Shown here: positions 50,560 through 59,626 of the stretch, piece by piece
How the letters are laid out: the number at the start of each line of letters is the position of its first letter
Position numbering within the stretch: the first letter of the stretch is position 1
DNA from: Candidatus Avimonas caecicola
Lineage (GTDB): Bacteria > Bacillota > Clostridia > Oscillospirales > Acutalibacteraceae
DNA: 64,000 nt
Reading direction: 5' to 3'
Assembly: GCA_904419875.1 (NCBI GenBank)
Contig: CAJFTG010000008.1
Coordinates: 1-64,000, forward strand
Position numbers and translations under genes: made by a program
Notes under the pieces: generated by a model
The model's input: only the letters and a program-made list of their open reading frames with translations
Databases searched by the model: none
Told to the model about the DNA's origin: nothing

Positions 50560-52446
50560 ATGTCTGATGCCTTATCCAATACCAAATATTTAAAAGCCAT
50601 TCGTTCGCCGGCGGATATAAAAGCCCTGTCAATGGGCGAGCTGGAGGCGCTTTGCGGAGAAATCCGGGAGGTGCTGGTGGACACGGTCTCGGAAACCGGC
50701 GGCCATCTTTCCTCCAATCTCGGCATTGTCGAGGTCACGGTGGCGATGCATCGGGAGTTTGCATCGCCCACCGACCAGTTTGTCTGGGACGTGGGGCATC
50801 AATGCTATGTCCATAAGCTGCTGACCGGCCGGGCGGAGCGCTTTTCCACCCTGCGGCAGGAGGGCGGGGTTTCCGGCTTTCCCCTTCCGTCGGAAAGCGA
50901 GCACGACGCCTTTGTTGTCGGGCATTCCAGCACCTCGATTTCCGCCGCCAACGGCATGGCGAAAGCCAAGTCCATGCTGGGGGAGGACGGGTACGTCGTG
51001 GCGGTGATCGGCGACGGCGCCCTGACCGGCGGCCTTGCCTATGAGGGGCTGAGCAACGCGGGGCGAAGCAAAGACCGCCTGATTGTGGTGCTCAACGACA
51101 ACGGGATGTCGATCAGCCGCAATGTCGGCTTTGTGGCGCGGCATCTGGCGGCGCTGCGGGCCCGCCCGCATTATGTACGGTTTAAGAACCGGGTCAGCAA
51201 CGCCGTGGCCGCCATCCCTCTGGTTGGCACGCCGCTGCGCAATAAGCTGTTGCATTGGAAGACGGAGCTGAAAAAGATGCTCTATTCCCGCAGCAGCTTT
51301 TTTGAAGAGATGGGGTTCAACTATATCGGCCCGCTGGACGGTCATGACCTGGGCGACCTCCTCAAAGGCTTCCAGGCGGCGAAAAAGCTGGACCGGCCGG
51401 TGCTCATGCACGTGGCCACGGTCAAGGGCAAGGGGTATCCGTTTGCCGAAAAAGACCCCGGCGTATATCACGGCGTATCGGGCTTTGACGTGGAAACGGG
51501 ACGCGTGCCCCCTTCGTCGGAGTGCTTTTCCTCCGTATTCGGCGGGGAGCTGTGCGCCCTGGCAAAGGAGGATGTCCGTATCTGCGCCATTTCTGCGGCC
51601 ATGAAGAACGGGACCGGGCTTCTCCGTTTTTCCCAGCAGTTCCCCAAGCGCTTTTTTGACGTGGGGATTGCCGAAGAGCATGCGGTCACCTTTGCCGCCG
51701 GTCTGGCGCACGACGGCGCGCTGCCGGTGTTCGCCGTATATTCCACCTTTCTCCAGCGCAGTTACGACCAGATCCTCAACGATGCGGCCATCGGGAAGGA
51801 GCATATTGTCCTGGCGGTGGATCGCGCCGGGATTGTGGGGGACGACGGGGAGACCCACCAGGGAATATTCGATGTGGCTTTTTTGAACACTGTCCCGGGG
51901 GTGGCGGTATATTCGCCCTCCTGCTTCGAAGAGCTGCGCATCAATCTCAAGCAGGCGCTGTATGACGAGGAGGGGGTGGCGGCCGTCCGTTATCCCCGGG
52001 GCGGGGAGTTGCCGGGGCTTGAGGGCTGGCGGCCGGATTACCGTCCCTACACCCTGTGGGAGGAGCCGGGTGCGGACACCCTGCTGGTCACCTATGGCCG
52101 GATATATGCCACGGTGCGGCAGGCCGCCCGCCGCCTTCAGGAGGAGGGCCGGCCGGTTTCCGTGCTCAAGCTGACCCGGATAAAGCCCCTGGAAGCGGAG
52201 TGCATCCGTGCCGCGCTGCCGTATAAGCGGGTGGTTTTTCTGGAAGAGGGCATCCGCAGCGGCGGAGTGTGCGAACGCTTCGGCGCCAGGCTGATGGCGG
52301 CCTCCTACCGCGGCCTGTATCAGACCGCGGCGATCGACACCTTTGTCCCGGTGTGCAAGCCGGAGCGGGGGCTGGCGGCCAACGGCCTGGATATGGAAGG
52401 GATTCTGTCCCTGGTACAGAGGAGGATGGGCGATGGCGGGCAGTGA
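50560..52446 (+). CDS. dxs: 1-deoxy-D-xylulose-5-phosphate synthase
   Basis: 628 residues from ATG 50560. Thiamine diphosphate motifs include GGHLSSNLGIVEVT, VWDVGHQCYVHKLLTGR and the GDGALTGGLAYEGLSNAG metal-binding site; the pyrimidine-domain Glu lies in DVGIAEEHAVTFAAG. It performs the first step of the non-mevalonate isoprenoid pathway, feeding IspA upstream. The tlyA start lies inside its 3' end. Confidence 0.97.
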   Translation: MSDALSNTKYLKAIRSPADIKALSMGELEALCGEIREVLVDTVSETGGHLSSNLGIVEVTVAMHREFASPTDQFVWDVGHQCYVHKLLTGRAERFSTLRQEGGVSGFPLPSESEHDAFVVGHSSTSISAANGMAKAKSMLGEDGYVVAVIGDGALTGGLAYEGLSNAGRSKDRLIVVLNDNGMSISRNVGFVARHLAALRARPHYVRFKNRVSNAVAAIPLVGTPLRNKLLHWKTELKKMLYSRSSFFEEMGFNYIGPLDGHDLGDLLKGFQAAKKLDRPVLMHVATVKGKGYPFAEKDPGVYHGVSGFDVETGRVPPSSECFSSVFGGELCALAKEDVRICAISAAMKNGTGLLRFSQQFPKRFFDVGIAEEHAVTFAAGLAHDGALPVFAVYSTFLQRSYDQILNDAAIGKEHIVLAVDRAGIVGDDGETHQGIFDVAFLNTVPGVAVYSPSCFEELRINLKQALYDEEGVAAVRYPRGGELPGLEGWRPDYRPYTLWEEPGADTLLVTYGRIYATVRQAARRLQEEGRPVSVLKLTRIKPLEAECIRAALPYKRVVFLEEGIRSGGVCERFGARLMAASYRGLYQTAAIDTFVPVCKPERGLAANGLDMEGILSLVQRRMGDGGQ

Positions 52447-53314
52447 TTCCGCACCGGCCCGGCTGGATGCCGCCCTGGTCCGCCGGGGGCTGGAGGCCAG
52501 CCGGGAACGGGCGAAGCAGCGCATTCTCGCCGGCGATGTCCTGGTCAACGGCAGGGTGCGGAACCGCCCCTCGTTTCCCGTGCGGGATACGGATGAGCTT
52601 ATGTGTAAAGGCGAAGGGCTTGCCTATGTTGGCAGGGGCGGCTGCAAGCTGGAAAAGGCGGTGGCCGGCCGCTTCGATCTCAACGGCGTAACGGCGCTGG
52701 ATGTGGGGGCTTCCACCGGCGGCTTTACGGACTGCCTGCTTCGCAGCGGAGCCGCACGCGTCTACGCGGTGGATGTGGGGCACGGCCAGCTCCATCCGTC
52801 CTTGGCGGCGGACCCCCGGGTGGTGAACCTGGAGGGGACCGATATCCGGGACCGGCAAGCGCTGCTTCGGGCGGTTCCGGCCGCTTCGGTAAGCTTCTGT
52901 GCGGTGGATGTTTCCTTTATTTCGCTGACCGCGGTGCTGCCCTCCGTTCTCCCGTTCCTGAAAAAGGGAGCCGGCCTGGTATGCCTGGTCAAGCCGCAGT
53001 TCGAGGCGGGACGCGCCGCCGTCGGCAAGCGGGGCGTCGTCCGGGATGCGGGGACGCACCGCCGGGTGCTGGCCGGGCTGTGCGGCTTTTTCGACGATTG
53101 CGGGCTGTCGCTGCGGTCGCTGGATTATTCGCCGATCACCGGCGGGGACGGAAATATTGAATTTTTGGCGGTCCTGCGGTATGATGACAGGGACGACCGG
53201 ACGGACGATGCCGCCCCGGAGAAGGGGGAGGCGGCGTCTGCTTCGGCCGTCGACGCGGTGGTGGCGGCCGCTCATCGGGCGCTGAAAGGGGAAAGGGCAT
53301 GCGTGTCGTACTGA
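52433..53314 (+). CDS. tlyA: TlyA family rRNA methyltransferase/putative hemolysin
   Basis: 293 residues from ATG 52433, with AGAGGAGG upstream, overlapping dxs by 14 bases. The N-terminal S4 RNA-binding domain (RLDAALVRRGLEASRERAKQRILAGDVLVNG) precedes an FtsJ-like methyltransferase (DVGASTGGFTDCLL, ~86). In characterised relatives it 2'-O-methylates rRNA. It overlaps nadK by 16 bases. Confidence 0.94.
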   Translation: MAGSDSAPARLDAALVRRGLEASRERAKQRILAGDVLVNGRVRNRPSFPVRDTDELMCKGEGLAYVGRGGCKLEKAVAGRFDLNGVTALDVGASTGGFTDCLLRSGAARVYAVDVGHGQLHPSLAADPRVVNLEGTDIRDRQALLRAVPAASVSFCAVDVSFISLTAVLPSVLPFLKKGAGLVCLVKPQFEAGRAAVGKRGVVRDAGTHRRVLAGLCGFFDDCGLSLRSLDYSPITGGDGNIEFLAVLRYDDRDDRTDDAAPEKGEAASASAVDAVVAAAHRALKGERACVSY

Positions 53315-54135
53315 TACCGAATGAAAAGGCGGCCGGCGTTCCGTCGGCTGTCGGTCCGGTGCGGGAAGCGCTGACCAGGCTGGGGGCCAAGGTCCTGCTC
53401 CCGCCCGACGGGCTGGCGTTCCCCGGGAACGCCGACGAGGGCCTGCTTTCCTCCGGCGATCTGGTGATTGTCCTCGGGGGGGACGGAACCATTATCCATA
53501 CGGCCAAGCGGGCGGCGCCGCTGGGAAAGGCGGTGCTGGGGATCAACTGCGGCACGCTGGGCTTTATGGCGGGGCTGGAGTCGGATGAGCTGGAACGTCT
53601 TTCCGCCCTGATCGGCGGGCGCTTCACCGTGGAAAAGCGGATGATGCTGTCGGTGCAGGTATGTCCGGCGGCGGGGGTTCCCGTTGAATACCAGGCGCTC
53701 AACGAGGCGGTTCTGGCCCGCGGCCCGCAGTCCCGCATGGTGAAGATTGCGGTCTCCAGCGGGGAGGAGCCGGTGGCGACCTACAATGCCGACGGGGTTA
53801 TCGTGGCGACGCCCACCGGCTCCACGGCATACTCCCTTTCCGCCGGCGGGCCGATCGTGGACCCGGCGGTGGACTGCCTGCTGCTCACACCGGTATGCCC
53901 GCACTCCCTGTACGCGCGCTCGTATATTTTCAGCGCGGCGGCGCGGCTGACGCTCCGGCCGGAGGAATCCCGGGGCGAAGCGGCGTATCTGACGGTGGAC
54001 GGGGAAGAAAGCGTCCGGATTTATCTGGGGGACGCCGTGCAGATTTCCCGTTCCGCATACCCTGCCAGCCTAATCCGGCTGAAGGAACAGCCTTTTTATC
54101 AAACACTGCATCAGAAGCTGACCTCCCGGCGGTAA
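53299..54135 (+). CDS. nadK: NAD kinase
   Basis: 278 residues from ATG 53299 with GAAAGGGGAAAGG upstream. It has the GGDGTII motif (~55), INCGTLGFMAGLE, the NEAV motif (~136) and TPTGSTAYSLSAGGPIV. It makes NADP from NAD. It overlaps tlyA and lies in the conserved tlyA-nadK-argR-recN string. Confidence 0.95.
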   Translation: MRVVLIPNEKAAGVPSAVGPVREALTRLGAKVLLPPDGLAFPGNADEGLLSSGDLVIVLGGDGTIIHTAKRAAPLGKAVLGINCGTLGFMAGLESDELERLSALIGGRFTVEKRMMLSVQVCPAAGVPVEYQALNEAVLARGPQSRMVKIAVSSGEEPVATYNADGVIVATPTGSTAYSLSAGGPIVDPAVDCLLLTPVCPHSLYARSYIFSAAARLTLRPEESRGEAAYLTVDGEESVRIYLGDAVQISRSAYPASLIRLKEQPFYQTLHQKLTSRR

Positions 54136-54203
54136 TGGCGGCGCTTCGTTCGCCTGCGGAAGGGAAAGTCATTGGTCACATCGAAAAAGGAAGGGCCCGG
54201 ACT

Positions 54204-54665
54204 ATGAAGGCAAAACGACATGCGAAGATCCTGGAAATCATCCACAGCCATCCGGTCACCACGCAGGAGGAACTGATGGATTACCTGCTGAAAGACGGGT
54301 TCTCCGTCACCCAGGCGACGATTTCCCGCGATATCAAGGAGCTGCGGCTGATTAAGACGCTCGGCAGCGACGGAACCTATCGCTACTCCACCGTGCGGCA
54401 GGAAAACGAGCGCCTGTCCTCAAAATTCCACTCCCTGTTTTCGAATGCGGTGGTCAACATCGACTATGCGGGAAACATCGTGGTGGTAAAATGCCTGACC
54501 GGCATGGCGCAGGCGGCCTGCGCGGCGATGGATTCCCTTCAGCGGGGAGATATTGTCGGCACCATTTCGGGGGACGACACCTTTCTCTGCGTGATGAAGG
54601 ACGAAAACAAGGCGATCGATTTGGTAACGGAGCTGAAAAAGCTGCTGCGCGCCGCCAAGGCGTGA
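54204..54665 (+). CDS. argR: arginine repressor
   Basis: 153 residues from ATG 54204, with AAAGGAAGGG upstream. The N-terminal winged helix (ILEIIHSHPVTTQEELMDYL, VTQATISRDIKELRLIK) is followed by a C-terminal hexamerisation and arginine-binding domain ending GTISGDDTFLCVMKDE. It controls arginine genes elsewhere and is conventionally placed before recN. Confidence 0.95.
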   Translation: MKAKRHAKILEIIHSHPVTTQEELMDYLLKDGFSVTQATISRDIKELRLIKTLGSDGTYRYSTVRQENERLSSKFHSLFSNAVVNIDYAGNIVVVKCLTGMAQAACAAMDSLQRGDIVGTISGDDTFLCVMKDENKAIDLVTELKKLLRAAKA

Positions 54666-54702
54666 CGCCTGCGGCAGCTCCGGCGGAGGAGGACACCCTG
54701 CT

Positions 54703-56370
54703 ATGCTGACCAGTTTGCACATTGAGAATATCGCAGTGATCGAGCGGGCGGATATCGAACCGCAGCCCGGCCTGAATGTGCTCACCGGCGAAACCGGCGC
54801 CGGCAAGTCCATGGTGATCGACGCGATCAACGCCGTGCTGGGGGAGCGGATCAGCCGGGATGCCGTGCGGACCGGCAGCCAGGAAGCGAAGGTGACCGCT
54901 CTGTTTTCGGAGATCTCCGCTCACACCTGCGCGCTGCTGGAGGAACTGGGCTATCCGCCGGATGAGGACGGCCAGCTCTTGATTCAGCGGACAATTTCCG
55001 CGGAGGGAAAGGGGAGCTGCCGGGTAAACGGCCAGCCCGCTACGGTGGCGGTCCTGCGGTCGTTGGGCCGGCTTCTGGTCAATATTCACGGACAGCACGA
55101 GAACCAGGCCCTGCTCGCGCCGGAAAAGCATGTGGACTACCTGGAACGGCTGGGCGGCCTGCTGCCCCTCCATGCGGCGTTCAGCGAAGCCTACCAAAAA
55201 TATACCGGCCTGCGCCGCCGTCTGGAGCAGACGGCCATGGATGAAGGGGCCAAGGCGCAAAGGCTGGATATCCTCCGCTTTCAGATCGACGAGATCGAGG
55301 CGGCGGCTCTTCGTCCGGGGGAGGAGGAAGAACTGAAAAACCAGCGGGAGCTGTACCGTCATGCGGAAAAGATCGCGGTGTCGGTCGCCGCCGCCCGCGA
55401 GCTGCTATCCGGAGGCGAGGAGGGGGAAGGGGCCGTCCCGCTGCTTTCCCGCGCCTCCGATGAACTGCGGGAGGCGGGTCGCTATGTCGGGGAGATGGCC
55501 GAGCTTTCCGGGCGGGTGGAATCCCTGCTGTACGAGCTGGAGGAGTGCGGTAACGATCTGCGGGACTTTGCCTCTCACCTGGAGTTTGAGCCGGGGGAAT
55601 TGGAACGGGTGGAAGAAAGGCTGGATCAGATCCGCCGCCTTCTCTCCAAATACGGCGCGGACGAGCAGGCGGTGCTGGATTACGGCGAACAGGCCCGGCA
55701 GGAGCTGGAAGGCATAGAGCTGTCGGACGAGCGGGCGGCCGGGCTGAGGCGGGAATGCGCTCAGGCATATGAAGCGGCCCGGGAGGCGGCACAGCGCCTT
55801 TCCGACGCCCGCAAGGCCGCCGCTGCGGATTTTTCCAAAAGGGTGGGGGAGGAACTCGCCTTTCTGGATATGCCGGGGGTTCGGCTGGAGGTGCAGGTGG
55901 AACCGGCGGAGCTGGGGGCCGGCGGGATCGACCGGGTGGAATTCCGGATTGCCGCCAACCCGGGCGAACCGCCCAAGCCGATCGCCAAAATTGCCTCGGG
56001 CGGCGAACTGTCCCGGATTATGCTGGCCATCAAGTCGGTGATGGCCGATGTGGACGACATCGATACCCTGATCTTTGACGAGATCGATGCCGGCATCAGC
56101 GGCCGGGCGGCCTGGAAAGTGGGCGTCAAGCTCCGGCAGATCGGCCGGACGCGGCAGGTGATCTGCGTGACCCATCTCGCCCAGATCGCCGCCCAGGCGC
56201 ATCACCATTTCCTGATTGCCAAACGGGTGCAGGACAGCCGCACCTTTACCGGCGTGGCCCCCCTTGACCGGGAAAGCAGAGAAAAGGAGCTCGCCCGCAT
56301 CATCGGCGGGGAGCCGACCCCTGCGGCGCTGGAGGCCGCCAGGGAACTGCTGGAAAGAACCGAACGATAA
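54703..56370 (+). CDS. recN: DNA repair protein RecN
   Basis: 555 residues from ATG 54703. It is an SMC-like ATPase with N-terminal Walker A GETGAGKSMVIDAIN, a central coiled coil (~150-370), and C-terminal signature ASGGELSRIMLAIKS and Walker B DTLIFDEIDAGISG. It acts in double-strand break repair. It is the last gene of the unit before the hairpin at 56408-56445. Confidence 0.96.
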   Translation: MLTSLHIENIAVIERADIEPQPGLNVLTGETGAGKSMVIDAINAVLGERISRDAVRTGSQEAKVTALFSEISAHTCALLEELGYPPDEDGQLLIQRTISAEGKGSCRVNGQPATVAVLRSLGRLLVNIHGQHENQALLAPEKHVDYLERLGGLLPLHAAFSEAYQKYTGLRRRLEQTAMDEGAKAQRLDILRFQIDEIEAAALRPGEEEELKNQRELYRHAEKIAVSVAAARELLSGGEEGEGAVPLLSRASDELREAGRYVGEMAELSGRVESLLYELEECGNDLRDFASHLEFEPGELERVEERLDQIRRLLSKYGADEQAVLDYGEQARQELEGIELSDERAAGLRRECAQAYEAAREAAQRLSDARKAAAADFSKRVGEELAFLDMPGVRLEVQVEPAELGAGGIDRVEFRIAANPGEPPKPIAKIASGGELSRIMLAIKSVMADVDDIDTLIFDEIDAGISGRAAWKVGVKLRQIGRTRQVICVTHLAQIAAQAHHHFLIAKRVQDSRTFTGVAPLDRESREKELARIIGGEPTPAALEAARELLERTER

Positions 56371-56407
56371 CCCTGCCGGAGCACGCCCGCTGCGTGCGGA
56401 AAACAGG

Positions 56408-56445
56408 CGGCCCGGCCGGAAAGCTTTTGCTTTCCGGCCGGGCCG
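56408..56445. terminator. strong hairpin between recN and convergent GNAT gene
   Basis: CGGCCCGGCCGGAAAGC pairs perfectly with its complement around TTTT (17-bp stem). The tail is only moderately T-rich, but the position between convergent genes supports terminator use in both directions. Confidence 0.75.
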
Positions 56446-56462
56446 TCGGCCTTTCTTGAAGC

Positions 56463-57236
56463 TTATGGCAGGTGGTTGATTTCGTATGCCGGGTAGGGTG
56501 CGTCGAAATGATACCCCAGCTTCTCCGCAAGCCGGACGGAGGCCCAGTTGGCGGCGTCCCAACTGGCATACCATCCGCGTTTCCGGCATTCCAAAAGGAG
56601 CTTTGCGGCGCAGGCGGCGGCGATTCCCCGGCGGCGGTGGGTCTCCTTTGTGTCAACCTCGACCTCCAGTCCGCCGCGGTATACGCTGTAGGATGAAGCG
56701 CCTCCCACCAGCTCGGAGCCGCAAAAGGCGGCAACACCCAGGCCGCGGCGGCAGAAATCCTCACAGGAGTCGAAATTGGAGCAGAAATCGCGGCTCCATC
56801 TCTCCTGCAGTACGACAGGATAGACGGTTTCGTCGATCGGCCGGAGACGGTATTCCCCCGGCAGCGCTTCCACAAGCCGTTCAAGCCGGGAATGCCGAAA
56901 GACATCCGGCTCTTTTTTTATCGCATATCGTTCGATACGGCGGCAGCGGCCGGTCCAAACCCGTTCAATCAGCCGGGCCCATTCCCCGTCCGGCGGGATC
57001 GCCAGCAGAGGGCGGGGAGGAAGGGAGCCGATCAGTTCCGCCGCCTCCGCCGTCCCGGAATCCCCGGCCGGATAGCAGAAATCGCCCAGAAGTATGCGTG
57101 CGCAGCGGGGGGAAACGGCATCGTCTGCCGCCGCCTCTCCCATATATCCCTGCAAACAGGACCAGACCGGCGTTGCCTGGGCGCCCTTGAAAAGGGGAGC
57201 GAGCCGGCCCTGCTCCCCCGCCTGAAGAATAATCAT
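56463..57236 (-). CDS. GNAT family N-acetyltransferase
   Basis: 257 residues. The C-terminal half has the GNAT core: GSELVGGASSYSVYRGGLEVEVDTKETHRRRGIAAACAAKLL, where RRRGIA is the acetyl-CoA loop, followed by WDAANWASVRLAEKLGY. The N-terminal half is less conserved, as in the two-domain GNAT_acetyltran group. The acceptor substrate is unknown. It is monocistronic. Confidence 0.85.
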   Translation of the reverse strand: MIILQAGEQGRLAPLFKGAQATPVWSCLQGYMGEAAADDAVSPRCARILLGDFCYPAGDSGTAEAAELIGSLPPRPLLAIPPDGEWARLIERVWTGRCRRIERYAIKKEPDVFRHSRLERLVEALPGEYRLRPIDETVYPVVLQERWSRDFCSNFDSCEDFCRRGLGVAAFCGSELVGGASSYSVYRGGLEVEVDTKETHRRRGIAAACAAKLLLECRKRGWYASWDAANWASVRLAEKLGYHFDAPYPAYEINHLP

Positions 57237-57497
57237 CGCCTGCCTCCTTCCTTGATTTTACCAGTATAGCAGGATTTTTGCCCGTACGCAAACCGCGATG
57301 GCATTCCGCCCGGACGAGCATATACTGGAATACAGGACGGACGCGCCGGGGCGCCGGAAAGCAGAAAATTTCGGCCCGTCCGATTAAAATGAAAAATACC
57401 GGCAAAAATATTCCTGCGGACAGAACCGGCGGCGCCGCTGTTCACGGCGGTTCCGCCCGATTGCGGGGAGTATGGGAGCGAAGGAGTGAGAAAAAAC
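57237..57497. other. intergenic region upstream of mazF-like gene
   Basis: Carries the 5' sides of the divergent GNAT and toxin genes. No antitoxin-like gene is present; the open frames here have no DNA-binding antitoxin features. Confidence 0.6.
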
Positions 57498-57869
57498 GTG
57501 AATGTCCGAAGAGGCGATATTTATTATGCGGATTTAAGCCCGGTGGTTGGCTCCGAACAGGGCGGCACCCGCCCCGTTCTGATCGTGCAGAATGACGTGG
57601 GAAACCGTTTCAGCCCCACGGTGATCGCCGCGGCGATCACCAGCCAGAAGGATAAGGCCCGTCTGCCCACCCACATCCAGCTCAATTCGGCCGGGAGCGG
57701 GCTGGCCAAGGATTCCATTGTTCTGCTCGAACAAATCCGCACCATCGACAAGCGGCGCCTGAAGGAGCATATGGGACGGCTGGACGATCAATCCATGAGC
57801 CGTATCAATCAGGCGCTGGAAATCAGCTTTGGTTTGGACGCCGGAAACGCGGGCCGACGGGCTACATAA
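57498..57869 (+). CDS. MazF/PemK (NdoA)-type mRNA endoribonuclease
   Basis: 123 residues from GTG 57498, preferred because AAGGAG lies 11 bases upstream; GTG 57486 overlaps that site. The family core is NVRRGDIYYADLSPVVGSEQGGTRPVLIVQND, followed by VIAAAITSQ, KDSIVLLEQIRTIDK and RINQALEISFGL. It cleaves mRNA at specific short sites. No antitoxin gene is adjacent. NdoA-like proteins also occur as singletons in Clostridia. Confidence 0.93.
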   Translation: MNVRRGDIYYADLSPVVGSEQGGTRPVLIVQNDVGNRFSPTVIAAAITSQKDKARLPTHIQLNSAGSGLAKDSIVLLEQIRTIDKRRLKEHMGRLDDQSMSRINQALEISFGLDAGNAGRRAT

Positions 57870-57940
57870 GCTGCCCGGACAAGCGTTGACGGAGGAATAA
57901 TGCGTCGGTTTCCCGCCATACTAACAGGGAACCGCAGCCA

Positions 57941-57980
57941 AAGAGCGTACCCCTTACGGGCGGTACGCTCTTATTTTATC
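57941..57980 (+). terminator. intrinsic terminator after mazF-like gene
   Basis: AAGAGCGTACC/GGTACGCTCTT stem (57941-57951 with 57962-57972), then ATTTTATC. Confidence 0.85.
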
Positions 57981-57998
57981 AGAAAGGCGGAATGCCGC

Positions 57999-58184
57999 AT
58001 GGCCAACCTGACCACCGAGGAGCTCCGGGCAATTACCGACCAGCTCAAGGCGGAACAGCTTCTCGTCAAAAAATTCAAATCCTACGCCCTGATGTCCACC
58101 GACGCCCAGATCAAGACCCAGTGCGAGCAGATCGCCGGAAAGCATCAGCACCATTTCGACCGTCTTTTGACCTATTTGAACTGA
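57999..58184 (+). CDS. small spore coat-associated protein
   Basis: 61 residues from ATG 57999 after AAAGGCGG. MANLTTEELRAITDQLKAEQ, LLVKKFKSYALMSTD and KHQHHFDRLLTYLN match the short helical proteins annotated as spore coat in Clostridia. It is encoded directly before a CotF-type protein, and both probably belong to the sporulation regulon. There is no cysteine or membrane segment. Confidence 0.8.
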   Translation: MANLTTEELRAITDQLKAEQLLVKKFKSYALMSTDAQIKTQCEQIAGKHQHHFDRLLTYLN

Positions 58185-58203
58185 GGAAAGGCAGGGAGCT
58201 TTT

Positions 58204-58488
58204 ATGGCGCAGAATCCCGTCCCCGTCCCCATGCAGGACAAGGACCGCTTGGAGGACGCTCTGAACACGCAGAAGTATATGACCGAAGCCTACAACGCCC
58301 TCGCCAACGAATGCGCGGCGTCCAACATCCGGGACGAGCTGCTGAATATCCTACAGGATGAACACAATATCCAGGCGGATATTTTCCGGGAAATGCAGAA
58401 GCGGGGGTGGTATCCCACCACCCCCGCCGATCAGCAGCAGATCCAGGCGGTCAAACAGCAGTTTACCGTTTCCGCCCAGCCCTCCTGA
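58204..58488 (+). CDS. CotF-type spore coat protein
   Basis: 94 residues from ATG 58204. DKDRLEDALNTQKYMTEAYNALANECAASNIRDELLNILQDEHNIQADIFREMQKRGWY is the Coat F domain (a ferritin-like helical bundle). It follows the small coat protein by 19 bp and is followed by a terminator. Confidence 0.9.
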   Translation: MAQNPVPVPMQDKDRLEDALNTQKYMTEAYNALANECAASNIRDELLNILQDEHNIQADIFREMQKRGWYPTTPADQQQIQAVKQQFTVSAQPS

Positions 58489-58515
58489 CCAAAAGGCCGT
58501 ACCTCTCATCCCTTT

Positions 58516-58545
58516 GCGGGCCGCTTTCGCGGCCCGCCTTTCTGT
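58516..58545 (+). terminator. terminator after coat genes
   Basis: GCGGGCCGC/GCGGCCCGC stem with a TTTC loop, followed by CTTTCTGTT. Confidence 0.8.
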
Positions 58546-58606
58546 TCTCCGGAGCGGGCCGCCGCGCCGGCCTATCCGCCGGTCAGCGGCCGCCGGCAGC
58601 GTGCCA

Positions 58607-59575
58607 TTATTTTCCCATAAACCGTTCGTAGGCGGCGCGGAGCTCCTTGGCGGTCTCTTCCGGACAGGTGGGATTGCAGTGGGCCCATGCGCCGGTTTCG
58701 CTGGAGGCGTTGAACTTGACCTTGTCCGCGCTGCGCATCGGCGGGTAAAAGGCGATGTGCCAGTGGAAATAGGAGGAGGGATCCTCCCCGTTGACCGGGG
58801 CGTTGTACATGCACATCATATAGGGGAACCGGAAGCCGAACAGGCTGTCCAGCATCCCGGTTGTGCGCCGGAGGGTTTCCGCCAGGGAGAAGCGCTCCTC
58901 CTCGGTAAAGTCCGCGATGGTGGGACGATGGGCGTTGCTCATGATATATACGCCGTAGGGATATTCGGAGAAGAAGGGGAGGAATACCGTGAAATGGTCG
59001 TTTCGAAAAATGACGCGCTGTTCGAAGGCAACCTCCTGCCGGAGCATTTCGCAGAACAGGCAGTCCCCCTTTTCCTGAAGATAGCGCTTCGCATTATCCA
59101 CCTCCAGTTCGAGCTTCTTGGGCAGGAAGGGATAACCGTAGATCTGCCCGTGGGGATGGGGCATCGTCACGCCCACCAGCTCGCCCCGGTTTTCGAAGAT
59201 GAACACATATTTGATCTTCTCATCCGCCTTGATGGCGTTGAAGCGCTCCACCCACAGGTCCACCAGCTTTTTGATGTGTTCGGCCGGCAGCTCCGGGAGG
59301 GTGATGGTGTGCTCCGGCGAATACAGGATGACCTCGCACTTGCCATAGGCCGGCGCGGTTTCAAAAAATGCGTTGGCCACCGGGTCGGGCGCGGGCGGGT
59401 CCTGGGAAAGGGCGGGAAAGTCGTTGTCGTATTTGTAAACCTCATAATGATCCGGCACCTTCCCGGAGCCGGGGCAGAAGGGGCAGTAGTCTTTGGGCAT
59501 CTGCGGGCGGTTCTGCCGGTGGGAGGCAATCATAATCCAGTCGTTTGTCAGAGGATGCTTGCGTAACTCAGCCAT
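58607..59575 (-). CDS. galT: galactose-1-phosphate uridylyltransferase
   Basis: 322 residues from ATG 59575 (AAGGATAAGGAA upstream). CPFCPGSG supplies metal-binding cysteines, and MPHPHGQIYGYP (~160) carries the catalytic His. FHWHIAFYPP is the second HIT-like motif. It exchanges UMP between UDP-glucose and galactose-1-phosphate in the Leloir pathway. It lies 51 bp downstream of galK. No galE is in the window. Confidence 0.94.
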   Translation of the reverse strand: MAELRKHPLTNDWIMIASHRQNRPQMPKDYCPFCPGSGKVPDHYEVYKYDNDFPALSQDPPAPDPVANAFFETAPAYGKCEVILYSPEHTITLPELPAEHIKKLVDLWVERFNAIKADEKIKYVFIFENRGELVGVTMPHPHGQIYGYPFLPKKLELEVDNAKRYLQEKGDCLFCEMLRQEVAFEQRVIFRNDHFTVFLPFFSEYPYGVYIMSNAHRPTIADFTEEERFSLAETLRRTTGMLDSLFGFRFPYMMCMYNAPVNGEDPSSYFHWHIAFYPPMRSADKVKFNASSETGAWAHCNPTCPEETAKELRAAYERFMGK

Positions 59576-59626
59576 CGTTTCCTTATCCTTTCTACCTTTG
59601 TGGATTTTTTGCGGAGCGTGCCGGCA

